This document shows positions 42,596 to 48,943 of a DNA stretch of 48,943 bases, one piece after another. The stretch is taken from positions 1 to 48,943 of the forward strand of contig JAFUCC010000039.1 of the NCBI GenBank assembly GCA_017459925.1, in the 5' to 3' direction. This stretch comes from Eggerthellaceae bacterium (GTDB lineage: Bacteria; Actinomycetota; Coriobacteriia; Coriobacteriales; Eggerthellaceae). The position numbers and the translations under genes were made by a program. A model generated the notes under the pieces. It was not told the DNA's origin, made no database searches, and saw only the letters and a program-made list of their open reading frames with translations. The first letter of the stretch is position 1. Every line of letters begins with the position of its first letter.

Positions 42596-43771
42596 ATGCG
42601 CAAGCATTACGTCGTGCCGCTCGAAAAGAAAGACCGCGCCAAATGCCGCACCTGGCAGCTGCGGGTCGATAGCGGCAGGAAAACCCCCAAGGGCGCGATC
42701 TCGTGGAAAACCCGCAAGGTGACGGGCATGACATGGTCGCAGGCCAATGACGAGTGCGACCAGTGGGCCATCGAGCTTGACGAGGGGCGCGAGGTGATCC
42801 CGGACCGCAAGTGGACCTTCCTGCAATACCGCGAGCATTGGGTCGGGCTGCTGCGCGATCTCGGCATAGTATCGGCCAGCACCGTCCGTCTGCGTGAATC
42901 CTCGCTCAAGGCTGCCGGCATGCACTTGGACGGGTATAGGCTCGAAGATATACGGGCCCCGCATGTCGATATGATGACCGCAGCGTTGAAGCGAGGGGAT
43001 ACGCCGAGCGGTAGGCCTGCGTCCGGCACCTATGCGCGCAAAGTCGTTGAATCTGTCCAACTGATGCTCGATGCTGCGGTGAAGGACGGCGCCATACCAC
43101 GCAACCCTTCCCGCGATTCATACAAACCGCCGGAGGACACGCCGGAGAAGCGGCTCATAACCATCGCGGAGGTCGTGGAGCTCGAAGCCGCCATGGACCC
43201 TGCGGAATGGCACGAGCGCGTCGTGCTTGTGCTCGCGGAGACGGGCATGCGGCTCTGCGAGATCATGCCGCCCAACCCAATGCTGTGGGAAGCGTGGGAC
43301 GAGCGCGCCGGCCTGCTGCGCGTATCGTCATCAAAGAACGTCAACGGTCTGCGCCTCGTTCCCGTCACCGACACGCTGGCGGACGCCTTGCGGGTGGCCC
43401 GCTTCCACTTGCAGCTGGAGCTCGGCGTGGATGACGTGTCGGGGTATCCGCTGGCCGCAGACGACGCGGGCGAAGCTAGGGCGCCCCACACGATGCGCTG
43501 GTGGTGGGCGAGGCGGCGCCTGGATTTCGGGCTTGAGGGCGTGGGGCTGCACCAGCTAAGGCATGCGATGGTGAGCCACCTGCTTGCGAACGGTGCGACC
43601 CTCAAGCAGGTGCAGGATATAATCGGGGACAAGACGGGCTCCATGGTCCTGAGTGTTTACGCCCACACGACGCTCGAGGACCGAGCTGCCGCCATGGGTG
43701 CCTTAGACGCTGCTCGGCATGTACAAGATTTGTACAAGAATGACGGTCTGCAAACCTCCGCAAAGGGATAG
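42596..43771 (+). CDS. int: Phage integrase, tyrosine recombinase
   Basis: 391 residues. Core-binding domain about 70-170; catalytic domain follows with Arg219 ('ETGMRLCEI'), His319-x-x-Arg322 ('GLHQLRHAMVSHLL') and the nucleophile Tyr355 ('SVYAHTT'). It recombines attP with attB. The attR core (43720-43737) lies in its 3' end, so the last 11 residues beyond Tyr380 or so are encoded by host DNA. In the excised circle the frame would instead end KKYREGYQKATQGGGLFP. An AAAAGGAAGG site is about 20 nt upstream of the ATG; an alternative start is not evident. Confidence 0.95.
   Translation: MRKHYVVPLEKKDRAKCRTWQLRVDSGRKTPKGAISWKTRKVTGMTWSQANDECDQWAIELDEGREVIPDRKWTFLQYREHWVGLLRDLGIVSASTVRLRESSLKAAGMHLDGYRLEDIRAPHVDMMTAALKRGDTPSGRPASGTYARKVVESVQLMLDAAVKDGAIPRNPSRDSYKPPEDTPEKRLITIAEVVELEAAMDPAEWHERVVLVLAETGMRLCEIMPPNPMLWEAWDERAGLLRVSSSKNVNGLRLVPVTDTLADALRVARFHLQLELGVDDVSGYPLAADDAGEARAPHTMRWWWARRRLDFGLEGVGLHQLRHAMVSHLLANGATLKQVQDIIGDKTGSMVLSVYAHTTLEDRAAAMGALDAARHVQDLYKNDGLQTSAKG
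43720..43737. other. Right attachment site core (attR), inside int
   Basis: Exact copy of TGTACAAGATTTGTACAA at 9120-9137. It begins in the His codon of 'ARHVQDLYK' near the integrase C terminus. Host-side sequence follows immediately. Confidence 0.88.
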
Positions 43772-43888
43772 GGAGGGGCGCGTCATCCAATTAGAGCAGC
43801 AGGTCGCGGCCATGTTTGGACACATTGGGATACATGCAGGATATGCGGCCAATTACCCTGAAGTAACAAGCGGGTCACAGACACAGAT

Positions 43889-43915
43889 AAGGGGAGTGCT
43901 TCGGCACTCCCTTTT
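43889..43915 (+). terminator. Rho-independent terminator downstream of int
   Basis: AAGGGGAGTGC-TTCG-GCACTCCCTTTT, a classic tetraloop terminator. The 377-nt stretch 43772-44148 otherwise holds only repeats; no gene is seen before 44149. Confidence 0.88.
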
Positions 43916-43921
43916 CGTTTG

Positions 43922-44063
43922 GTTCGGCTTTTTGAACACCACCCCAGGGGTGATGTTCAAATTATTTGAAGCTCCCGTTGTGAACCGTATATCCTCCTAA
44001 TTTGAACATCACCCCTGGGGTGGTGTTCAAAAAGCCGAACGTTACCCCAGGGGCGATGTTCAA
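43922..44063. repeat. 119-bp inverted repeat (43-bp perfect arms) plus an extra TTGAAC-type hairpin
   Basis: Arm 43922-43964 is the exact reverse complement of 43998-44040, with a 33-nt loop. Each arm contains one TTGAAC...CCCC(A/T)GGGG...GTTCAA palindrome plus flanking GTTCGGCTTT. A third hairpin (about 44036-44063) overlaps the right end. They separate the prophage end from the next host gene. Confidence 0.9.
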
Positions 44064-44148
44064 GCTGCCTGTATCAAAATGGCAACGGGTTTTGTGCTGA
44101 GATTCTTGTTGGGGGATAATTGCCCCAAATACTTGAAAGGGGCTTGCG

Positions 44149-45486
44149 ATGCAGCAGATTCAATATTTCAAGTCAGCATGGGGCGACATCAAGAATTCGC
44201 CTGGTTGGTTTGGCAAGCTGTGCCTGTTGGCGCTCATCAACTTCATTCCGGTGTTTGGGCAAATCGTCACGTTCGGCTACCTGTACGGGTGGGCGCGCGA
44301 GATTGCGTGGGGCACACACGAGCCCATGCCCTCGCGCATCTTCTCCAACGAAGACGGCAAGCTGTATCGCCGCGGCTGGTTCATTCTGGTGCTCGTGTTC
44401 GTTGCGGCCCTCATTCCGTCTATCGTCATGCAAATTGGCGCCAGCATGCAGGGTGCTGGCGTGTGGGCCGTGGCGAACAACTCCCATGCGGTCGGTAGCT
44501 CCATAGTGTCGGGGCTTGGTTTGCTCGTGTACCTCGTCGGCCTGGTCGGCGCGCTGCTGCTGAGCATTTTGGCGTGGATCGGCTCGATGCGCATCAGCAT
44601 CTACGACCGCCTGTCGGCCGGTTTCCAGCTGGGCAAGATTTGGAAAATGTTCCGCCACGATACCAATGGCGCCATGCGCATCTTCGGCATGGACCTGCTC
44701 GTCGGTTTCATCATCGGCGCCGTCCTTTCCATCATCGCGTTCTTCATCATGTTCGTCGTGGTGTTCATAGGCGTCGCCGGGTTGGCTGCAAGTGGCTACA
44801 ACCTATCCATGCTCGACCACATGACCGCAGCTCAGGCCACGAATCTGGTCCTCAGGTTCATCGCGAGTGCAGGCGTTGTCGGTTTCATCGGAATGCTGCT
44901 CATCGTGTATATCGCGTATCTGGGCGAGATGTTCGTCATGCTGCTCGTGGCGCGTGCCATGGGGTATTGGACGATGCAGTTCGAGGTTCCGAAGTGGCGC
45001 GGCCAGGACGATCCGATGCCTTTCGAGACCGTTCCCCCTGCCGTAAACGCCGCGCCTGCGTATCCGGTTGCGCCCGTGTCTCCTCAAGCGGAGCAAATGC
45101 CCTACGGCGCGTACCCGCAGCAGCAGCCGGCACAATCGGTGGCGCCCGTTCCTCCTTCGGAGGACGTCTCGCCTCAGCAATATTGGCAGTCGTCGCAGTT
45201 CGAAATGCCCGAGCAGGAAGAGGCGTCAATTGCATCCGCAAACGTTGTCGGCGGAGCCGTCGAAGAGGACGCGGAAGAGGCGGTCGAGCCCGAGCAAGAC
45301 GCCCAGCAGACACAGCCGCCTATCGAGCCTGGTCAGCTAACAGGGTTTACCTATACCGGTGTTTCCACGGCGCCCCAAGAGCCCGTTTCGCCCACTGGTG
45401 CCGATCCATCCGAGCCTACGACTCCCGACCTGCTGGTGGTAATCCCCGAGACACCTGCCGAGGAAAACGCCCCTGAGGAACAATAA
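44149..45486 (+). CDS. DUF4013-like multipass membrane protein with long polar tail
   Basis: 445 residues, with GAAAGGGG before the ATG. Residues 1-285 hold about six hydrophobic helices, e.g. 'LCLLALINFIPVFGQIVTFGYLYGWA' and 'IIGAVLSIIAFFIMFVVVFIGVAGLAA'. The start matches DUF4013 membrane proteins. The C-terminal 155 residues are low-complexity Pro/Glu/Gln-rich and probably cytoplasmic. Function unknown. Confidence 0.75.
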   Translation: MQQIQYFKSAWGDIKNSPGWFGKLCLLALINFIPVFGQIVTFGYLYGWAREIAWGTHEPMPSRIFSNEDGKLYRRGWFILVLVFVAALIPSIVMQIGASMQGAGVWAVANNSHAVGSSIVSGLGLLVYLVGLVGALLLSILAWIGSMRISIYDRLSAGFQLGKIWKMFRHDTNGAMRIFGMDLLVGFIIGAVLSIIAFFIMFVVVFIGVAGLAASGYNLSMLDHMTAAQATNLVLRFIASAGVVGFIGMLLIVYIAYLGEMFVMLLVARAMGYWTMQFEVPKWRGQDDPMPFETVPPAVNAAPAYPVAPVSPQAEQMPYGAYPQQQPAQSVAPVPPSEDVSPQQYWQSSQFEMPEQEEASIASANVVGGAVEEDAEEAVEPEQDAQQTQPPIEPGQLTGFTYTGVSTAPQEPVSPTGADPSEPTTPDLLVVIPETPAEENAPEEQ

Positions 45487-45506
45487 GCGCCCAAGCGGGA
45501 AAGTGT

Positions 45507-45609
45507 CGAATTGAACACCGTCCCTGGGGTAACGTTCAGTTTTTTGAACATCACCCCTGGGGTGATGTTCAAAAAACTGAACGTTACCCCAGGGACGGTG
45601 TTCAATTCG
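45507..45609. repeat. 103-bp perfect palindrome (51-bp arms, 1-nt centre)
   Basis: 45507-45557 and 45559-45609 are exact reverse complements around T45558. The core is a TTGAAC...CCCCTGGGG...GTTCAA hairpin and each arm contains a second, related half (ACCGTCCCTGGGGTAACGTT). Direct repeats CGCCCAAGCGG flank it (45489-45499 and 45612-45622). Confidence 0.92.
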
Positions 45610-45630
45610 GCGCCCAAGCGGAAGAGCGTA

Positions 45631-45744
45631 GCTTTTTGCCGTCGGGAGAGGGGTGAGGGCGATTCCGCAGCCGGATATGGCAACAACCTACACTAGCCGA
45701 GCGAGCGAGGACAAGCCCGAACCCCTCTCCCGACGGCAAAAAGC
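45631..45744. repeat. Inverted repeat with 24-bp perfect arms and 66-nt loop
   Basis: 45631-45654 (GCTTTTTGCCGTCGGGAGAG...) and 45721-45744 are exact reverse complements. The + strand right arm ends in AAAAAGC and the - strand in TTTTTG. It lies between the convergent DUF4013 and ArsR genes and could end both transcripts. Confidence 0.8.
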
Positions 45745-45763
45745 GGACAGAAGGACAGGCGCC

Positions 45764-46102
45764 TTACTCGCAGATATGATTCATACCCTGGGCGAGCATG
45801 ATATACACATGGTCGTCTGCAAGCGAGTACAGCACGTTCTTCCCGTCGCGTTGAAACTTCACGAGGCGCGATGCTTTCAGAATGCGCAGCTGATGCGACA
45901 CGGCGCTTTGCGTGGCGCCGATGGTCTCCGCGATGTCTGCGACGCACAGCTCTCCGGACATGAGCGAGTACAGGATCTTGATTCGTGTCGTGTCCGAGAA
46001 CACCTTGAACAGGTCGGCTAAGTCGTACAGGATTTCCTCGTCGGGCATGCCCTCGTCGAATTCAGCCGGCTTCGTCGTCGGTTCGTCTTCTGTTTTCGCC
46101 AT
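45764..46102 (-). CDS. ArsR/SmtB-family metal-responsive repressor
   Basis: 112 residues from ATG 46102, with AAGGGGG upstream. Winged helix: 'LADLFKVFSDTTRIKILYSLMSGELCVADIAETIGATQSAVSHQLRILKASRLVKFQRDGKNVLYSL'. The alpha-5 site D-x-H-(10)-H-x-x-E in 'DDHVYIMLAQGMNHICE' keeps all four SmtB/CzrA ligands, so Zn(II) or a similar metal is the likely effector. The alpha-3N site has only one Cys. No transporter is adjacent; it may regulate the divergent gene at 46199 or distant targets. Confidence 0.88.
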   Translation of the reverse strand: MAKTEDEPTTKPAEFDEGMPDEEILYDLADLFKVFSDTTRIKILYSLMSGELCVADIAETIGATQSAVSHQLRILKASRLVKFQRDGKNVLYSLADDHVYIMLAQGMNHICE

Positions 46103-46198
46103 ACGATGCCCCCTTGTGCCGCAGGGAAATTTGGTCAATAATGACCTGTAATCGAACAAAACGCATTATCCATGGTACCAGAGTAGAAACGCAGCAAT

Positions 46199-46846
46199 AT
46201 GGATAAAAGTCTGAAGCACCTCAGCCGTCTTGACCTGCTCGAGCTCATGGTGAAGCTCTCAGAGGAAAACGACGCCATCACAGCTGAAAACGCCCAGTTG
46301 AAGCAGGCGCTCGCCGCAAAGCCAACCATGTCGCGCGCCGCGAAAGTGGGCTCGATTGCCGAACTTGCGCTGCAGGCGAACGGGTTCTTCGAGGCTGCGC
46401 AGCATGCGGCCGACGACTATCTTCGCGAAATCAAGCGCATGCACGATCAGGTCGCCGCAAGAACGGCTGCAGGCAATCAGGCGGCTGCTGCGCCGGCGAA
46501 TGCCGCGCAAGGCCAAACGCCAAATGCGAATGCCGCGATGGGAAACGCGCAAGCCCAAGCTCAGGCGCAAGCCATTCTGACGCGCGCAAATTCCCAGGCT
46601 GAGGCCATTGTCACAGATGCCCGCAAGAAGGCCGAGGCGATGCTGACCGATGCGAGCCGGCAATCGCGCTCGATCATTTCCCGTGCGAATCACCAGGCCG
46701 ATGCCGTCATCCAAGCTGCGCGTTCCGATGCCCAGCAGCAGGTCGCGCGCGCCAATGAGCGAAGGCAGTCGGCTGCAAGCGCTTCAGCGTCAATCGCGTC
46801 GACTCCGCGTGGCCGCCATGCGCGTCCCGCCGAAGGGGGACAGTGA
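46199..46846 (+). CDS. Coiled-coil protein, DivIVA-like in style
   Basis: 215 residues. Helical N terminus ('SLKHLSRLDLLELMVKLSEENDAITAENAQLKQAL'), an Ala/Gln/Asn-rich linker (about 93-125) and a long heptad region 'ANSQAEAIVTDARKKAEAMLTDASRQSRSIISRANHQADAVIQAA'. The repeated 'A.(A)..I...A...A' pattern resembles DivIVA/SepIVA-type or stalk coiled coils. No clear ribosome site is seen. It is coupled by a 4-nt overlap to the signal-peptidase-like gene. Confidence 0.65.
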   Translation: MDKSLKHLSRLDLLELMVKLSEENDAITAENAQLKQALAAKPTMSRAAKVGSIAELALQANGFFEAAQHAADDYLREIKRMHDQVAARTAAGNQAAAAPANAAQGQTPNANAAMGNAQAQAQAQAILTRANSQAEAIVTDARKKAEAMLTDASRQSRSIISRANHQADAVIQAARSDAQQQVARANERRQSAASASASIASTPRGRHARPAEGGQ

Positions 46847-47451
46847 TGGCGAGTGGCCAGGCGGTTCCGCTCGGCTCAAGTGGTCAGGTGCGGTTTACAA
46901 CCGCAGATTATCGACGTGAATTAGAACGCGTGCTCAAGGCCCGTAAGCGCAAGGTCGCGCTTGTCGTTTTCGTCGTCATCCTCGTCGTCGCCCTCATCGT
47001 GGCTGCCGTATTCGTGTTCGGCGTGTCGGCCCGCGCGGTTGACGATTCGCGCATGGAACCCGCCTTGTCACAAGGGCAGCATGTCATCATGGTGAACGCC
47101 CGGGACCTGAGCTCGGGAACCGTCATCGCGTACCATGACAACACCGGCGAGCTGCAGTTTGGGCGCATTGTCGCCGGTCCTGGCGATTGGGTCAGCGTGG
47201 ACAAACAGGGCACCGTCGCCGTGAGCAACTCGGCCCTAAGCGCCGATTCGGCTGCGAATGTGTTCGGGTCGAATGCCAGCAGCATAACGACTCGCGAGAT
47301 TCCCGAAAGCAAGTATTACGTTCTCGGCGACGCCGAAAGCGCCACGACGAGCGGCTTGACGAGCGAAGCCGACTTGGTTTCCGGAGACCAGGTCGTCGGT
47401 CAGGCGGTGGCGAAGGTCTGGCCCATCACGTCCGTAGGCCTCGTGGCGTAA
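46843..47451 (+). CDS. Signal peptidase I-like protein lacking catalytic residues
   Basis: 202 residues. Cytoplasmic N terminus, a transmembrane helix (about 38-60) and an S26-like extracytoplasmic domain: 'DDSRMEPALSQGQHVIMVNARDL', 'GELQFGRIVAGPGDWVSV', 'KYYVLGDAESATTSGLTSE'. In active enzymes the box is SMxP and the lysine precedes R in KRxxGxPGD. Here Arg70 stands next to Met and Gly replaces Lys, so the dyad seems lost. It may be a non-catalytic partner of the upstream coiled-coil protein. Confidence 0.72.
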   Translation: MMASGQAVPLGSSGQVRFTTADYRRELERVLKARKRKVALVVFVVILVVALIVAAVFVFGVSARAVDDSRMEPALSQGQHVIMVNARDLSSGTVIAYHDNTGELQFGRIVAGPGDWVSVDKQGTVAVSNSALSADSAANVFGSNASSITTREIPESKYYVLGDAESATTSGLTSEADLVSGDQVVGQAVAKVWPITSVGLVA

Positions 47452-47452
47452 A

Positions 47453-47514
47453 TTGAACATCACCCCTGGGAAGATGTTCAAAAAGTTGAACATCTTCCCA
47501 GGGGTGATGTTCAA
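47453..47514. repeat. 62-bp perfect inverted repeat (29-bp arms) between convergent genes
   Basis: 47453-47481 and 47486-47514 are exact reverse complements with loop AAAG. It has the TTGAACATCACCCCTGGG core. It starts 2 nt after one stop codon and ends 3 nt before the other, so it probably doubles as a bidirectional terminator. Confidence 0.9.
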
Positions 47515-47517
47515 ATC

Positions 47518-48000
47518 TTACCTTTTCGGCAGCGATTTCAGCAGGTGCCAGGCTTTTTGCTTGCCCTTTTCCGAGTTCATGAGCGCAGGGAAGTCCTTGA
47601 ACACGACGGCCGGGCGGCCGAGTATGCGGGCGGGCGCATCGGGCGGAAACGCCGTTCGGTAAGCTTGGCCAAGCGCATGCGCCGACGCCTCGTCAGCGCA
47701 GATCACGAACAGCGGATCGAGGCCTTCGACCATGAGGAACAGCGCTTGGGCATCCAAGGCGATATCGCCGCCCTCGACGGAGCGATCGATTGGCGAAAGC
47801 GTCGCATATGTGCAGGAATCGAGGCCGTACCCGAAGTTTTCCAGCGATTTCTCGATGGCGTTAAGGGCTTCTTCGCCCAAGGGGCGCTTGCTAAGCGTTA
47901 GCGCAATGCATTCGCCCGACCCGCTTAAGTAGTCGGCGAACAGATTGCGCAAATCTTCCGCTGACGCGCTATATATGTTACTCTGCGGCAATTTCGTCAC
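47518..48000 (-). CDS. Hypothetical protein
   Basis: About 160 residues from a GTG at 48000, with AGAGG 4 nt upstream. The frame stays open to 48231 but lacks a good start there. 'LRNLFADYLSGSGECIALTLSKRPLGEEALNAIEKSLENFGYGLDSCTYATLSP', 'LDAQALFLMVEGLDPLFVICADEASAHALGQAYRTAFPPDAPARILGRPAVVFKDFPALMNSEKGKQKAW' looks like a soluble alpha/beta protein. No family is recognised. Confidence 0.65.
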   Translation of the reverse strand: MTKLPQSNIYSASAEDLRNLFADYLSGSGECIALTLSKRPLGEEALNAIEKSLENFGYGLDSCTYATLSPIDRSVEGGDIALDAQALFLMVEGLDPLFVICADEASAHALGQAYRTAFPPDAPARILGRPAVVFKDFPALMNSEKGKQKAWHLLKSLPKR

Positions 48001-48084
48001 ACGACCTCTTGCACATCGCACGAACCCGTCGTATAACGGACATGATATCAAGCATTTGAACGGCAACAGGGAAAGGAAGCCGCC

Positions 48085-48339
48085 ATGTGCACAAACGGAG
48101 TGAACACCGGGCAATTCGAGGAAATGATCGCGCAGATCGACGACCACATCGCGCTCGAGCGCCGTTGGGTCCACAAGCTCGCCCACAAAGCTGGCGACGC
48201 GGGCTTTGCGACAGTCGATGACAAGCTGCATTCGGTCCAGGAGCTTCTCGACGAGGCTCGTGCGCTGCTCACGGACGCGAAGGACGCGTTGGAAGATGAT
48301 GCAGAGGCTGCTGGCGGAGTGACCGTCAGCCTCGTGTAA
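48085..48339 (+). CDS. Small helical protein of unknown function
   Basis: 84 residues, with GGGAAAGGAAG before the ATG. An amphipathic helical pair: 'FEEMIAQIDDHIALERRWVHKLAHKAGDAGF', 'DDKLHSVQELLDEARALLTDAKDALEDD'. It is 9 nt upstream of nikR and probably co-transcribed. His residues might suit metal binding but no motif is clear. Confidence 0.65.
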   Translation: MCTNGVNTGQFEEMIAQIDDHIALERRWVHKLAHKAGDAGFATVDDKLHSVQELLDEARALLTDAKDALEDDAEAAGGVTVSLV

Positions 48340-48348
48340 GCAGGCGCC

Positions 48349-48771
48349 ATGTCAAGCGAACTCGTACGCTTCTCGGTGGCGATGCCCGAGGACCTGCTCA
48401 TGAGCTTCGACGCATTCGTCGCGCGTCGGGGTTTGGCCAAGAATCGCAGCGAAGTGGTGCGCGACTTGGTGCGCGACGCGCTTGTCGATGACGCCATCAG
48501 CTTGCCTGGCACCGAGGTCATGGGCACGCTCACCATCGTGTTCAACCACCATGCGAGCGATGTGCAGGAAAAGCTGCACGTCATCCAGCACGGCCATTTC
48601 GGCATGATCGTGTCGACCACGCATGTGCACCTCGACGAGGACACGTGCCTCGAGGTCATCATCTTGCGCGGCGAGACTACCGATGTGCGCGCCATTGCCG
48701 ATCAGATCCTCGGCACGAAGGGCGTGAAGAACGGCGGTCTGGTCATCACCACGACAGGTCAAATGGTGTAA
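48349..48771 (+). CDS. nikR: Nickel-responsive regulator NikR
   Basis: 140 residues. An N-terminal ribbon-helix-helix DNA-binding domain ('LVRFSVAMPEDLLMSFDAFVARRGLAKNRSEVVRDLVRDAL') is joined to an ACT-like nickel-binding domain. The four Ni ligands align with the known set: His81, His92, His94 and Cys100 ('QHGHF', 'THVHLDEDTCLEV'). Represses nickel uptake when nickel is sufficient. Its targets are not in the window. It follows the small helical gene, with which it probably forms an operon. Confidence 0.93.
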   Translation: MSSELVRFSVAMPEDLLMSFDAFVARRGLAKNRSEVVRDLVRDALVDDAISLPGTEVMGTLTIVFNHHASDVQEKLHVIQHGHFGMIVSTTHVHLDEDTCLEVIILRGETTDVRAIADQILGTKGVKNGGLVITTTGQMV

Positions 48772-48785
48772 GGGGCCTGTTGAAA

Positions 48786-48943
48786 CGGCCTGCCTGCGGG
48801 TGGGGCGAATTGAAAACTGAACATCGTCCCTGGGACAGTGTTCAAATTAAACTGACTCTCGACCCCTATTGAAGCTAATAAATTTGAACACTGTCCCAGG
48901 GACGATGTTCAGTTTTCAATTCGCCCCACCCGCAGGCAGGCCG
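48786..48943. repeat. 158-bp inverted repeat (63-bp perfect arms) at the window edge
   Basis: 48786-48848 is the exact reverse complement of 48881-48943, with a 32-nt loop. It contains the GAACATCGTCCCTGGGACAG-type hairpin core, and the arms extend into about 30 bp of otherwise unrelated flanking sequence. It may continue past the end of the window. Confidence 0.9.

Larger units (their letters stand above)
9120..43737. mobile_element. Complete temperate siphovirus-like prophage, about 34.6 kb
   Basis: It is bounded by an identical 18-bp repeat at both ends. It holds integrase, repressor, early replication and recombination genes, terminase, portal, capsid, full tail module, a diversity-generating retroelement and lysis genes in conventional order. 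Apart from the split DGR reverse transcriptase I see no frameshifted phage gene. Late genes run on the - strand from 30192 to 9207. Tape measure, Dit, Tal and a fused terminase indicate a tailed siphovirus-type particle. Confidence 0.95.

Noticed and set aside
43720..43800. A tRNA or tmRNA gene as the integration target
   Set aside because: Neither strand around the core shows an acceptor stem, a T-loop GGTTCGA-type sequence or an anticodon arm.
43922..44063. CRISPR-like array
   Set aside because: Repeats are few, palindromic and paired as inverted arms rather than direct repeats with regular spacers, and no cas gene is present.

Overview
The window is high-GC bacterial chromosome carrying one complete temperate prophage. 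I infer an Actinobacterium of the class Coriobacteriia, probably Eggerthellaceae-like. That rests on GC content, protein style and the very frequent intergenic hairpin repeats; no 16S sequence is present to prove it.

Left host region (1-9119). It opens with the 3' end of a 23S rRNA and a 5S rRNA. Next come a small HEAT-repeat-like protein, aconitase (acnA), an NADP-type isocitrate dehydrogenase (icd), a large membrane-anchored protein of unknown function, and an L10-leader-controlled rplJ-rplL pair. A perfect 78-bp palindrome sits in frame inside acnA. Two members of another palindrome family lie after icd and between rplJ and rplL.

Prophage (9120-43737, about 34.6 kb). It is bounded by an 18-bp direct repeat, TGTACAAGATTTGTACAA, which is itself palindromic and looks like the core of a tyrosine-recombinase att site. 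The right copy lies inside the 3' end of the integrase gene. Integrase, a lipoprotein and the repressor read on the + strand. Everything else reads on the - strand in the usual order: early regulators, RusA, ParB-like, DUF1351, Bet annealase, replication protein, helicase loader, two DNA methyltransferases with an HNH protein, terminase, portal, minor head protein with a toxin-like tail, scaffold, capsid, head-tail connectors, major tail protein, chaperones, tape measure, Dit, Tal, baseplate or fibre genes, lysis cassette.

The most striking feature is a diversity-generating retroelement (DGR) at 11802-14841. It has a variable receptor-binding-like protein whose 3' end is the variable repeat (VR), an avd accessory gene, a 126-nt template repeat (TR), and a reverse transcriptase (RT). 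TR and VR differ at 10 positions, and all 10 are adenines in the coding-strand TR. The RT gene is broken by a 252-bp internal inversion that flips the part holding the YMDD catalytic motif. Computationally flipping it back restores one 392-codon reading frame. In this orientation the retroelement should be switched off or dead.

Right host region (43738-48943). It holds a DUF4013-like membrane protein, an ArsR/SmtB regulator with an intact alpha-5 zinc site, a coiled-coil protein, a signal-peptidase-like protein lacking its catalytic residues, two small hypotheticals and the nickel regulator NikR. Long, often perfect inverted repeats built on a TTGAAC...CCCTGGG...GTTCAA core separate several of these genes.
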